Assembly: GCF_000230835.1 (NCBI RefSeq)
Contig: NZ_CM001240.1
Coordinates: 3,979,779 to 4,043,778, forward strand
DNA length: 64,000 nt
Reading direction: 5' to 3'
Origin: Clostridium sp. DL-VIII
GTDB taxonomy: Bacteria; Bacillota; Clostridia; Clostridiales; Clostridiaceae
Shown: piece by piece, positions 27,035 through 35,604 of the stretch
How positions within the stretch are numbered: position 1 is the first letter of the stretch
How the letters are laid out: every line of letters begins with the position of its first letter
The notes under the pieces: generated by a model
Told to the model about the DNA's origin: nothing
The model's database searches: none
What the model saw: only the letters and a program-made list of their open reading frames with translations
Translations under genes and position numbers: made by a program

Positions 27035-28000
27035 TTATCCTTTATCAATACTGTTGTATACAACTAATGCATCAGTAATATTATACTGCTGCGAATGGTG
27101 ATCGCCTTTTGCACCAGCTGAAATTAAAATATATTCTTGTCCATCCACTTTGGCGAGACTCGCAAGACATAGACCGGCCTCATCGGTATATCCAGTTTTT
27201 CCTCCTAAAATTTCTCCGCCAACAATGTTTTGATTTTTGAGTTCTTCAAACATGGTACTGTTAAAGGTTATCCCGCGAGGATGCTTATTCGTAGGTGCTG
27301 TGGAATGACGAGATGAAGTAAAAATTTCCCTGAAGGTATCATTCTTCAATGCATAGCTTAGAAGAATAGACAAATCTTTGACTGTTGTATAATGATTTTC
27401 ATTTTGAAGCCCTGTGGCATTTTCAAAATGAGTGTTTTTCATCCCAAGATCAGCCGCCTTTTTATTCATCATCTTTACAAAATTCTGCTCTGAACCTGCA
27501 ATTTGATCGGCAAGGCCAATACAGCACTCCGCACCGCTTGGCAGCAGTGCCCCGTATAACAAATCGATTGCCCTAACCTGCTCACCTGGTTTAAAACCTG
27601 CCATTGATGCATCTGCTCCATACAGTCCCTGAAACGCAGAATTTGTCAGTTTGATTTCTTCCTTTAGATTAGATAAATTTTCTATGGCAACAATGGCTGT
27701 CATCATTTTAGTCAAAGAAGCAGGATAGATTTTTTCTTCACTATTTTTCTGCATTAGGACGGTATGATCTTTTAAACGAATCAGAATTGCATTAGGACTA
27801 TTCAGCTTGTCAGGAGATATAGGAACAGAAGAATCAAACGATGAAGCCGATGTTATTCTACCGCCATATTCTTTCTCAAAGATGTGCTGATATCCCGAAA
27901 CAATAATATATTTATAAACAAAAGTAGTAATTCCAGACATCAACAGAACTGCTACATATATTAGTATTTTTGACTTTTTCTTTTCTACTTTTCGTACCAT
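27035..28000 (-). CDS. Serine D-alanyl-D-alanine carboxypeptidase (peptidase S11, VanY-like role)
   Basis: This 321-aa protein has an uncleaved-looking membrane anchor (residues 11-33) and an S11 penicillin-binding domain. The SxxK motif is Ser95-Leu-Thr-Lys98 (YPASLTKMM) and KTG is at 258-260 (GGKTGYTDEAG). The second motif is SGA at 155-157 (LLPSGAECC) where classical members have SxN. It would remove the terminal D-Ala from peptidoglycan stem peptides. It lies downstream of vanR/vanS-like genes on the same strand with phased regulator boxes in front, so it probably acts as the D,D-carboxypeptidase of this Van-type module. A hairpin covers its ribosome site. GC is higher than in the flanks. 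Confidence 0.88.
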   Translation of the reverse strand: MVRKVEKKKSKILIYVAVLLMSGITTFVYKYIIVSGYQHIFEKEYGGRITSASSFDSSVPISPDKLNSPNAILIRLKDHTVLMQKNSEEKIYPASLTKMMTAIVAIENLSNLKEEIKLTNSAFQGLYGADASMAGFKPGEQVRAIDLLYGALLPSGAECCIGLADQIAGSEQNFVKMMNKKAADLGMKNTHFENATGLQNENHYTTVKDLSILLSYALKNDTFREIFTSSRHSTAPTNKHPRGITFNSTMFEELKNQNIVGGEILGGKTGYTDEAGLCLASLAKVDGQEYILISAGAKGDHHSQQYNITDALVVYNSIDKG

Positions 28001-28012
28001 AATAAAACAACC

Positions 28013-28051
28013 CCTTATTCTGTGCTGATATTATTTAAACACAGAATAAGG
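28013..28051 (-). promoter_or_regulatory. Leader hairpin covering the carboxypeptidase ribosome site
   Basis: CCTTATTCTGTG (28013-28024) and CACAGAATAAGG (28040-28051) are perfect complements around a 15-base loop. On the minus strand the 3' arm supplies the AAGG of the AAGGGG ribosome site used by the ATG at 28000, so the folded leader would hide it. No T-run follows, so this is not a normal terminator. Confidence 0.6.
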
Positions 28052-28069
28052 AGCTATTTGGGAATTCTA

Positions 28070-28099
28070 TCTTATGAAATTCTTAAGATTTTCTTATGA
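28070..28099. promoter_or_regulatory. Phased direct repeats, candidate VanR-like boxes (carboxypeptidase gene)
   Basis: TCTTATGA (28070), TCTTAAGA (28081) and TCTTATGA (28092) repeat exactly every 11 bases. They overlap the last codons of the kinase gene and lie just upstream of a TAGAAT -10-like word (28064-28069, minus strand) for the carboxypeptidase. Confidence 0.7.
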
Positions 28100-29215
28100 C
28101 GGGAGATTTACTGTAAATGTAGTATGCTCTGCGTTGCTTCCCACAGAGATTGTTCCATTGTGTGCCATGACAATTTCTTGTGCGATTGCCAACCCTAACC
28201 CTGCTCCGCCGGTATTTGTTGAACGTGCCGAATCTAATCGGTAAAATTTTTCAAAAATAGTTTCAAGCTTTGCCGGCGGGATTGGATTTCCTTGATTAGT
28301 AAAAGTTATAACAATATTTTTATCCTGCTGCTTAGCAGAAATGTCAATAACACTGTTTTCATAGCTATAAGCTATGGCATTTTTCAGAATGTTATTGAAC
28401 ACACGTGCCAGTTTGTCTGCGTCTCCAAACAACGTAAGACCGTCAGGTACATTGACTGCCACCTGTTTTCCTTGTGGGTTCAGCATTGGATAGAATTCAT
28501 CTGCCATCTGCTGGAGCATGAACAGTAAATTGATTTTCTCTTTATTCAAAATAATAGTTTGAAGATTAAATCTTGTAATTTCAAAAAACTCATTTATAAG
28601 CTGCTCTAATCGATAAGCTTTTTCTAAGGTAATACCAACATATTTTGCCTTCTGCGCAAGGGGCATATCAGAAGCTTCATCCAAAAGACTTAAGTATCCT
28701 ATAACAGATGTCAAAGGTGTCTTTATATCATGAGCCAAGTAAACTACCAAATCATTTTTGCGTTGCTCAGCATCAAGTGCAGCCTTCTTTTGCTTTTCCA
28801 AATTGTTTTTTATCTGATTTAACTTATTTTCCATAAAATCCAATTCTGGCGATAATGTAATTTCATCATTTGATTCCTCTACAAGTCTATCCATTCCGGC
28901 GCTGACTTCATCAAAATATTTTGTAAACCAAGATGAAACAGAAAATAGAAAAAATATAACTAAAAATATTATAATTACAACAAAAAGGATTATATCCATA
29001 TTGTTGCGAATTACAAGTTGATAGATTATTTGTGCGTCTGAATTGTCAAAATTAAAAGCGCTCACTAAAAATCGAACAATACGATTTCCAATCTGTCCAC
29101 GCAGGATATAGCGCAATAGATAAACAGTCACGGCAGCGGCCGCTGTAATCAGAAGCATTTGAGAAAATACCTTTCTTTTTAACTTAGAATAGTCATTATT
29201 TCTCTCACTTTTCAA
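28094..29215 (-). CDS. vanS: VanS-like membrane sensor histidine kinase
   Basis: A TTG at 29215 (KSERNNDYSK follows) is proposed as the start: it overlaps the vanR-like gene by 11 bases with a G-rich site upstream. An ATG at 29272 would give a 392-aa product. The protein has two membrane segments (~15-40 and ~75-97) around a short extracytoplasmic loop, and a HAMP-like linker. The H-box is VVYLAHDIKTPLTSVIGYL, and the HATPase_c domain carries NILKNAIAYS (N box), FEKFYRLDSARS (F box) and GGAGLGLAIAQEI (G box). It is of the VanS type of VanG/VanD-like clusters, but no vanHAX or ligase genes lie in the window, so the Van assignment describes family, not proven resistance. Confidence 0.82.
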   Translation of the reverse strand: MKSERNNDYSKLKRKVFSQMLLITAAAAVTVYLLRYILRGQIGNRIVRFLVSAFNFDNSDAQIIYQLVIRNNMDIILFVVIIIFLVIFFLFSVSSWFTKYFDEVSAGMDRLVEESNDEITLSPELDFMENKLNQIKNNLEKQKKAALDAEQRKNDLVVYLAHDIKTPLTSVIGYLSLLDEASDMPLAQKAKYVGITLEKAYRLEQLINEFFEITRFNLQTIILNKEKINLLFMLQQMADEFYPMLNPQGKQVAVNVPDGLTLFGDADKLARVFNNILKNAIAYSYENSVIDISAKQQDKNIVITFTNQGNPIPPAKLETIFEKFYRLDSARSTNTGGAGLGLAIAQEIVMAHNGTISVGSNAEHTTFTVNLPS

Positions 29216-29903
29216 TTTTATAGCCAACCCCCCATACCGTTTTGATATATTTAGGATGTTCTGTACTATCATGCATTTTTTCTCTTAGATGCCTAATATG
29301 AACCATTACAGTATTATTGCTGTTAGTGAAATACTTATCTCCCCATACCTCATGGAACAATTCTTCCGAACTTACCACCCGTCCACGATTGGAGCAAAGA
29401 ACCCAAAGAATTGAAAACTCTGTAGGTGTTAGAGATAACTTTTTTTCATTCAGCGTACATTCATGGGTATCCATGTCCAATACCAAGCCGGAAAAAGCAA
29501 TCAAGTGTTCTTCCTGATTTTGCTCAGCAGAATTATACTTCGTAAATCTGCGAAGCTGTGCCTTTACACGAGCAACAAGTTCCAAAGGGCGAAACGGTTT
29601 AGTTATGTAATCATCCGCACCTAGTGTCAATCCGGTAATTTTATCAATTTCTTCTTCTTTAGCAGTCAGCATGATAATAGGAAAATTATGATTTCCCCTA
29701 ATTTTCTGGCAGAGAGTAAAGCCATCAATATCCGGCAGCATGACATCAAGTATCGCAAGCTCTAACTGTTCCGATTCAACACATCTGAGCGCATCTTGAC
29801 CGTTATAAAATTTGTATATTGTAAAACCCTCATTTTTTAAATAAACTTCAATTAAGTCCGCTATGGACTGCTCATCGTCTACAACCAAAATATTAATACT
29901 CAT
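29205..29903 (-). CDS. vanR: VanR-like OmpR-family response regulator
   Basis: The ATG at 29903 (MSINILVVDDEQ) has AAGGA about 10 bases upstream. The 232-aa product has a receiver domain (phosphoacceptor Asp in LAILDVMLPDIDG, Thr/Lys in LTAKEEEID and YITKPFRPLELVARVKAQLR) and an OmpR winged helix (LSLTPTEFSILWVLCSNRGR through VMVHIRHLREKMHD and TVWGVGYKIE). These stretches are very like VanR of VanG-type clusters. It is the first gene of the vanR-vanS pair. Phased repeats at 29980-29998 upstream suggest autoregulation, and those at 28070 and 25146 suggest control of the carboxypeptidase and VanZ-like genes. Confidence 0.88.
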   Translation of the reverse strand: MSINILVVDDEQSIADLIEVYLKNEGFTIYKFYNGQDALRCVESEQLELAILDVMLPDIDGFTLCQKIRGNHNFPIIMLTAKEEEIDKITGLTLGADDYITKPFRPLELVARVKAQLRRFTKYNSAEQNQEEHLIAFSGLVLDMDTHECTLNEKKLSLTPTEFSILWVLCSNRGRVVSSEELFHEVWGDKYFTNSNNTVMVHIRHLREKMHDSTEHPKYIKTVWGVGYKIEK

Positions 29904-29979
29904 AAATTCTGTCCTTTCTTCCTGATTAAACACTCATTATTATAGTATCTCAAAACAAAAGTTTATATCATAATAATTT

Positions 29980-29998
29980 TCTTATGAAAACCTTAAGG
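29980..29998. promoter_or_regulatory. Phased direct repeats upstream of vanR-like gene
   Basis: TCTTATGA (29980) and CCTTAAGG (29991) are spaced by 11 bases, the same unit and period as at 28070-28099 and 25146-25175. They lie 77 bases upstream of the vanR-like ATG. Only two units are clear. Confidence 0.55.
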
Positions 29999-30208
29999 CT
30001 TTATTAACATAGTGCTTTAATCTTTATGTAAGTCATTTAATTATTCATACAATTTCCTAATGCTTCTTTATATGATAGCACACGCATACTATTTAAAACT
30101 CTTTTGATATTCTTTATTGTGCTTGAATAAAAACAAATCTTTATTTGATATTCTCATACATAATAGTAAATCAAACGATATTATTTGTCGATATGATAAT
30201 AAAAATTC

Positions 30209-30246
30209 AAAAAACCTTCAGGTGAATAGAACTCTGAAGGTTTTTC
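30209..30246. terminator. Intrinsic terminator of the RND efflux operon
   Basis: AAAAACCTTCAG pairs perfectly with CTGAAGGTTTTT around a 12-base loop. It lies ~40 bases beyond the membrane-fusion gene stop on the minus strand, and may also act on the plus strand. Confidence 0.8.
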
Positions 30247-30287
30247 AAATAAAATATTATATGGAAGTTGTTTTACAAACCACTAAT

Positions 30288-31544
30288 CTATTGTCCCAAA
30301 TTTACTTTTTCTCCATCACTTAATAAATTTTGGCCTTCAGTAATGACATCCAAGTCTTCCTGCACTTCACCTGTTACTTCTGTAAATTTATCATCTGAAA
30401 TTCCAATTTCAACCGATACCTTCTTAACCTGACCATTATCAACTGTATAAAGATAATTTACACCATTCTCCATCTTAATTGTTTCATTTGGGACCATCAA
30501 GATATTGTCCTTCTTTTCAGCTGGTAAAGATATTTTCGCAAACATACCTGCTTTTATATCATTATTAGAGTTATCAATTTTAACTTTCACCACATAGAAG
30601 TTATTTTTAGAACTTGTATTTGGGCTGATATTATCTATTACGCCAACTATTTTGGCATCTGGCAATGCATTTATAGCAACCGGTACAGATAGCCCTACTT
30701 GAATTCTCTCAAGCATTTTGTCAGGAATATTTATTTCTGCATTTAAACTACTATCATCTATAACAGTAACAGAACCTGATTGGGTGCTAGCAAGCTGCCC
30801 TACTTCTACGGCTTTTTCTGATACAACTCCAGCTATTGGTGCTATAATGGTAGAATTATTTATTTGATTTTGTATAATATCAACTCCTGCCTGTGCTTGT
30901 TCCACTGATGCTTCTGCTGCCTTTGTGGCCTCAGGCCCTGACTTACTCTTTAATAGTTCTAAACTATCTTGCGCGTTTTTTAAATCTATGGTTGTAGAAT
31001 CAAATTGGGATTTTGCGTCATCCAAGTCCTTTTTAGATGCTGCTTGTGCTAAATACAAAGCTTGTGTTCTGTCATAACTGTCTTTTGCAGTATTATATTG
31101 AATTTGCAACTTTCCTACTAGCTGTTCCGCTTGCAATAATTGCTGTGTAAACCCTGAGTCGCTTGTTTTTTCTAAGTTAGCACTAGCTACACTAACTCCA
31201 GCCTGTGCCTGCTCAAGTTGTGCTGTGTAATCTGTAGTATCCAATGTAAATAATGTCTGACCTACACTAACTTTGTCTCCAACATTTATATCTACAGTTG
31301 CAACTCTCCCTCCTGTTTTCGGTAAAACCACTACCTCTTTTTCAGGTTTTAAGTTACTTGCATATTCTACACTTGTAGAAATTGTTCCAGTTGTTATTTT
31401 TTCCGTTTTCACATTTTTAACCTCTTGCATTACTTCTACAGGTTTCTTTTTAGCAATGATAGAAATGATTATGATCACAACAACCACTAAAACTATGCCT
31501 ATTATTAAAAGCTTTTTATTTTTCTTTAAACCCTTAAACTTCAT
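30288..31544 (-). CDS. RND efflux periplasmic-adaptor-type (membrane fusion) subunit
   Basis: This 418-aa protein has one N-terminal membrane helix (residues ~12-30) and a barrel-sandwich half (SNLKPEKEVVVLPKTGGRVA, VGDKVSVGQTLFTLD). A long alpha-hairpin coiled coil (~100-205) is followed by the second lipoyl half (IIAPIAGVVSEKAVEVGQLA), a beta-barrel domain (~250-330) and a membrane-proximal domain. There is no lipobox Cys; Gram-positive members are anchored by the helix. It overlaps the permease gene by 11 bases, and its GAGGGGGG ribosome site lies within the permease coding end. With the permease it forms a drug, lipid or metabolite exporter. Confidence 0.92.
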   Translation of the reverse strand: MKFKGLKKNKKLLIIGIVLVVVVIIIISIIAKKKPVEVMQEVKNVKTEKITTGTISTSVEYASNLKPEKEVVVLPKTGGRVATVDINVGDKVSVGQTLFTLDTTDYTAQLEQAQAGVSVASANLEKTSDSGFTQQLLQAEQLVGKLQIQYNTAKDSYDRTQALYLAQAASKKDLDDAKSQFDSTTIDLKNAQDSLELLKSKSGPEATKAAEASVEQAQAGVDIIQNQINNSTIIAPIAGVVSEKAVEVGQLASTQSGSVTVIDDSSLNAEINIPDKMLERIQVGLSVPVAINALPDAKIVGVIDNISPNTSSKNNFYVVKVKIDNSNNDIKAGMFAKISLPAEKKDNILMVPNETIKMENGVNYLYTVDNGQVKKVSVEIGISDDKFTEVTGEVQEDLDVITEGQNLLSDGEKVNLGQ

Positions 31545-34500
31545 AGGTGCTGCCCCCCTCTAGGTTTTGATTTTTCTTCTTTTTAAAAGATACTACTCCT
31601 TTTAAATCATCCATTAGTGTATAAATAATTGGTAATACAATTGGTGAAAGGATTGTTGATGCAACCATCCCTCCAATGATTACTATAGCCATACTCTTTT
31701 TCATTTCAGTTCCTTCACCCATAGATAAAGCAACTGGCAACATGGAAACAATCATTGTTGAACTTGTCATTATTATTGGCCTTAACCTAGTAGCACCTGA
31801 TTCTATAAGAGCATCTCTTAAATTCATCCCTCTTTTCATAAGAGTATTGGTATAATCTATAAGTAATGTACCATTTTTTGATGCTAGTCCTTCTAACATA
31901 ATTAATCCAATAATGGACATTAAGTTTAGTGTCTGCCCAGTTAGAGCCAATAACCCAAAAGCTCCTATGATAGCACAAGGCAGAGCCATCATTCTTATAA
32001 ATGGAGTTAGAAATGATTCATAAAGTACTACTAAAATCATATAAACAAGAGCTAAGGATGCACATAAAGCAAGTCCAAGAGAAGAAAAACTCTCTGCCAT
32101 ATCTTTTTGATTCCCTCCGAAGCTTATACTGTATCCATCAGGAACTGAAAGAGCTTTTAGTTTAGCATTAATATCATTTGTAACTTCCCCAAGTACTCTA
32201 CCTTGAAGATTTGCTTCAACAGTAACCATATCCTGCTTATCTTCTCTAGATATAGAAGGATCGCTATCTATATTTTGAATAGAAGCAACTTGACTAAGTG
32301 GAATTTGCTGTCCTAATGAATTTGTAACTTTCAAGGATTTAAGATCCTCAGCACTCTTTATTTGACCATTTTCAAACTTAAGCGTTATATCGTTTTCCTC
32401 ATTATTTGATCTGTACACTCCCACATTAGTTCCTGCGAGTGCCATTCTAACAACACTACCTATATTAGTAGTAGAAATATTGTACTGAGTAGCTGCAAGG
32501 CTGTCTATATTTACCCTGAGTTCACTGCTTCTTGAACTTGAAGAGTTACTTATATCAGTGACTCCAGGAACTGTGTTTAGTAATTTTTCAACTTCATCTG
32601 ATAATCCTCTTATAGTATCTGAATCATCACCTTTTATTTTAATTGATACAGGCTTACTACTACCACCAGATGAAGAAGACTCTGATACATTAAAATCTAC
32701 TCCAGACATATTTTTACCAAAGACACGAATCTCACTTGCAAGTTCACTTTGGCTCTTTTTACGTTCACCCTTAGGAATTAAGTTAACGTAAATCTGAGCT
32801 ATAGATTTATCTGCACTTTCTTGTCCATCATGCCCAATCAACGAAAAATAATTTTTTACCTCTTTTGTTCCCTGTAAGTATTTTTCTACCTCCGAAACTT
32901 TCTCGTCCGTTTGTTTTAAAGTAGATCCTGGTGAAAGCTTTAGATTAATGGTAAAAGAACTCTGGTCAGCCATAGGTATAAACTCTGACTTTAGCACTCC
33001 AAGTGGAATAAGCGCCACACTAAAAACAACCCCTGCAATAACTATAGCTAAAACTTTTTTCCTGTTATCTAAAGACCATATGAGAGCTTTTTTATATGCC
33101 TCTACTAGTCTTTCAAAAGACCATTTTTTATTAGAACTTATTCTACTGAATTTAGAGTTTATTCCACTAAATTTAGAATTCATTCTTCTCAAAAAGTTAT
33201 TCTTTTCTTTTTTTTCATTTTTCTCTTTATTATTTCTGTTTGTTAATAGCCTTGACGAAAGCATTGGCGTAATTGTAAAAGATACAATTAGTGAAAACAT
33301 AGTAGCTGCAACTATTGTAAGTCCAAATTCCTTAAACATCTGCCCAACTAAACCTGACACAAGTGAAATTGGAGCAAATACAACAACATCGCATAAACTT
33401 ATAGCTATTGCTGCCATACCTACTTCCCTACGTCCTTCAATTGCTGCGTCTAGTGGATTTTTCCCCATATCCATATGCCGCTGTATATTTTCTATAACAA
33501 CTATCGAATCATCCACCAGAGTACCTACAACAAGAGATAACCCCATCAAAGACAGCATGTTTAAGGTAAAGTGCATCTGATACATCATAAAAAACGTAGC
33601 AACCAGTGATGTTGGAATTGCAATTAAAACTACTAAAGAAGAACGGAAACTACGGAAGAATAAATAAAGTACAATTGCAGTAGTTATAATTCCTTCTATA
33701 AGATTATGTTTTATTTGAGTAAGTGAAGAATTAATAAAAGTAGTAGTATCCATTAGAATATTTACTTCTGTTCCCTTTGGAAGTGTCTTGTTTATATCGG
33801 CTAATTCTTTTTTTACAGAATCAGCTACTTCTACTACATTTGAATCACTTTGTTTTCCAATGATCATCGCCATAGTCTTATTGCTATTAAACCTTGTTAA
33901 CACGGTAGCATCCGGAACCTCTAAATCAATTTTTGCAATGTCACCAAGACGAATATTTACTCCATTACCAGCAGGTATTAAAAGATTTCTTGCATCATCA
34001 ACGGTATTAAACTGGCCAATAATTCTAACAGATTGATCTAAGTTGTCTTGTTTAATATCCCCAGATGGTATATTAACATTTGACGCTTGCAAGGTTCCTA
34101 TTAAAGTATCCACATTAACTCCATAATACTCCATAGTTGCTTTGTCAATTTTTATCATCAATTGCTTCTTATCTGCGCCAAGCAATGATATATTTCCGAC
34201 TCCAGGTATTTTTTCTAACTTTTGTTTTAAAATATCAGATTGATTATAAAGCTCTTCATAACTAGCATCACCATTTACCGAAACTATCATAATAGGTATT
34301 GCATTCATATCCATTTTAAACAAAATAGGTTTATCTGCTTCTTTAGGAAGTTTTGCTGAAGCAAGTTCAACAGCTTTTTGAACATCTAAATATGCGGTGT
34401 TTATATCTGCGCTCATCTTAAAAGTTATTGTAACAGTACCAGACCCTTCCCCTGAAGTAGAATTAAGAACGTCAACACCACTTATTCCTGATACCGAATC

Positions 34501-34704
34501 TTCAATTGGTTTTACAACATCTTTTTTAATATCTTCTGCACTGGCGCCATTATATGTTGTCATTATTGATATGACAGGAATATTCATAGAAGGCATTAAA
34601 TCTGCTCCCATGCTTTTATATCCCATAACTCCAAGTCCAATGAATAAAATTACCGCCATCCACATGGCAGCTGGTCTTTTCACCGATATCTCAGTTATAC
34701 TCAT
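31534..34704 (-). CDS. RND-family efflux permease (HAE1/AcrB-like)
   Basis: This 1056-aa protein has the twofold RND architecture: TM1 at ~10-30, a large extracytoplasmic loop (~35-330), a TM2-6 cluster (~335-480), a charged cytoplasmic loop (Lys/Asn/Glu-rich, ~485-530), TM7, a second loop (~570-860) and TM8-12. Motif A-type residues include VVGTLVDDSIVVIENIQRH, the TM4 Asp pair needed for proton coupling, and PMLSSRLL. The first residues SITEISVKRPAAMWM are typical. AAGGGGG precedes the ATG. It is the first gene of the operon, with the adaptor downstream. No outer-membrane partner is expected in a Gram-positive. Substrate unknown. Confidence 0.94.
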   Translation of the reverse strand: MSITEISVKRPAAMWMAVILFIGLGVMGYKSMGADLMPSMNIPVISIMTTYNGASAEDIKKDVVKPIEDSVSGISGVDVLNSTSGEGSGTVTITFKMSADINTAYLDVQKAVELASAKLPKEADKPILFKMDMNAIPIMIVSVNGDASYEELYNQSDILKQKLEKIPGVGNISLLGADKKQLMIKIDKATMEYYGVNVDTLIGTLQASNVNIPSGDIKQDNLDQSVRIIGQFNTVDDARNLLIPAGNGVNIRLGDIAKIDLEVPDATVLTRFNSNKTMAMIIGKQSDSNVVEVADSVKKELADINKTLPKGTEVNILMDTTTFINSSLTQIKHNLIEGIITTAIVLYLFFRSFRSSLVVLIAIPTSLVATFFMMYQMHFTLNMLSLMGLSLVVGTLVDDSIVVIENIQRHMDMGKNPLDAAIEGRREVGMAAIAISLCDVVVFAPISLVSGLVGQMFKEFGLTIVAATMFSLIVSFTITPMLSSRLLTNRNNKEKNEKKEKNNFLRRMNSKFSGINSKFSRISSNKKWSFERLVEAYKKALIWSLDNRKKVLAIVIAGVVFSVALIPLGVLKSEFIPMADQSSFTINLKLSPGSTLKQTDEKVSEVEKYLQGTKEVKNYFSLIGHDGQESADKSIAQIYVNLIPKGERKKSQSELASEIRVFGKNMSGVDFNVSESSSSGGSSKPVSIKIKGDDSDTIRGLSDEVEKLLNTVPGVTDISNSSSSRSSELRVNIDSLAATQYNISTTNIGSVVRMALAGTNVGVYRSNNEENDITLKFENGQIKSAEDLKSLKVTNSLGQQIPLSQVASIQNIDSDPSISREDKQDMVTVEANLQGRVLGEVTNDINAKLKALSVPDGYSISFGGNQKDMAESFSSLGLALCASLALVYMILVVLYESFLTPFIRMMALPCAIIGAFGLLALTGQTLNLMSIIGLIMLEGLASKNGTLLIDYTNTLMKRGMNLRDALIESGATRLRPIIMTSSTMIVSMLPVALSMGEGTEMKKSMAIVIIGGMVASTILSPIVLPIIYTLMDDLKGVVSFKKKKNQNLEGGSTYEV

Positions 34705-35054
34705 TTCGTTCCCCCTTATTCCATGTTACTAAATTTTTACTCATTATCTCACTCATTTTTAGTATATCATTATTTGTAAAACTATAAATAATTTTCCAGC
34801 ACTTAACACAAAAATAGTTAAGTCTAAATAAAACCACTTCTTACATGTATGCTAACTGTACCCTAATTAGAATAGTTTTCTTATTAAAATATGAACTATT
34901 TCAAAAGATGAATATGACATTTTTAGCACCATTTTATCTACAAAATGATTACAAAAGTATTTTTTAATGATATTATTTTAGTTAGAAGAATTGTATTATT
35001 TTAATTTAAATAAATGTATACTAAGTCAATAATATGAGTGAAGGAGGCTTTATA
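34705..35054. other. Intergenic region upstream of the RND operon
   Basis: This 350-base AT-rich region separates the divergent RND operon and the broken Uma2 gene. It must contain the operon promoter. I saw no regulator gene, phased repeat or recognised RNA here. Confidence 0.4.
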
Positions 35055-35478
35055 ATGTTAATAGATCCAATTAAAACTTATACCTATAAAGATTATTTGT
35101 CTTATGATGAAAATGAGCGAATAGAGATTATAGATGGCGAAATAATTAATTAATAGTAAAAATATAGTACAACCAGATATATCCGTTATATGTGACAAAA
35201 ATAAATTAACTGATAAAGGCTGTACTGGTTCACCAGATATGATTGTTGAGGTTGTATCGAATTTTAATCCCAGAAATGATTATATAAGAAAGCTAAATCT
35301 ATATGAACAATTTAAAGTTAAAGAATATTGGATTGTGAACCCTATGAGAAAAAATATATTAGTTTATATCTTAACTAAAAATGGATATGATGCTCCAATA
35401 ACTTACACATTTACTGATAAAGTTAAAGTTAATATTTATGATACTCTTGAAATAGATTTTAATTCTATTGAAGTATAA
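35055..35478 (+). pseudogene. Uma2-family (DUF820) endonuclease-like gene with internal deletion
   Basis: The 5' end is good: GGAGG, then ATG at 35055 and MLIDPIKTYTYKDYLSYDEN, then ERIEIIDGEIIN and a stop. The 3' part resumes in another frame near 35156 (KNIVQPDISVICDKNKL.., GSPDMIVEVVSNFNPRNDYI, VKEYWIVNPMRKNILVY) and runs to the normal end at 35478. Intact family members have roughly 50-60 residues between these parts, so a deletion plus frame change removed the middle of the PD-(D/E)XK-like fold. The gene is inactive unless the 3' part is used alone. Confidence 0.85.
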
Positions 35479-35521
35479 GTACTTATCCCAGTTAAATAAG
35501 GACTGTCGCCTTAGGAGAATC

Positions 35522-35570
35522 AACTGCAATATCCTGAATTAAAACTTTAATTCAGGATATTGCAGTTTTT
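35522..35570. terminator. Strong bidirectional terminator
   Basis: This 21-22-bp perfect stem (AACTGCAATATCCTGAATTA with its complement) has a short loop and T-runs. It lies between the Uma2 remnant and the convergent pirin gene. Confidence 0.85.
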
Positions 35571-35604
35571 GTTCTTTGAGCGGGCAGCCCTATTTTTTAA
35601 AATA

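Noticed and set aside
27035..29903. Complete vancomycin-resistance cluster
   Set aside because: Only regulator, sensor and carboxypeptidase genes are present; no ligase, dehydrogenase or dipeptidase gene lies in the window.
30117..30323. 68-codon ORF between vanR-like gene and RND operon
   Set aside because: It spans the terminator hairpin 30209-30246 and has no ribosome site.
32948..33580. 210-codon ORF opposite the RND permease
   Set aside because: It lies antisense to a strongly conserved permease and reads as a mirrored low-complexity product.
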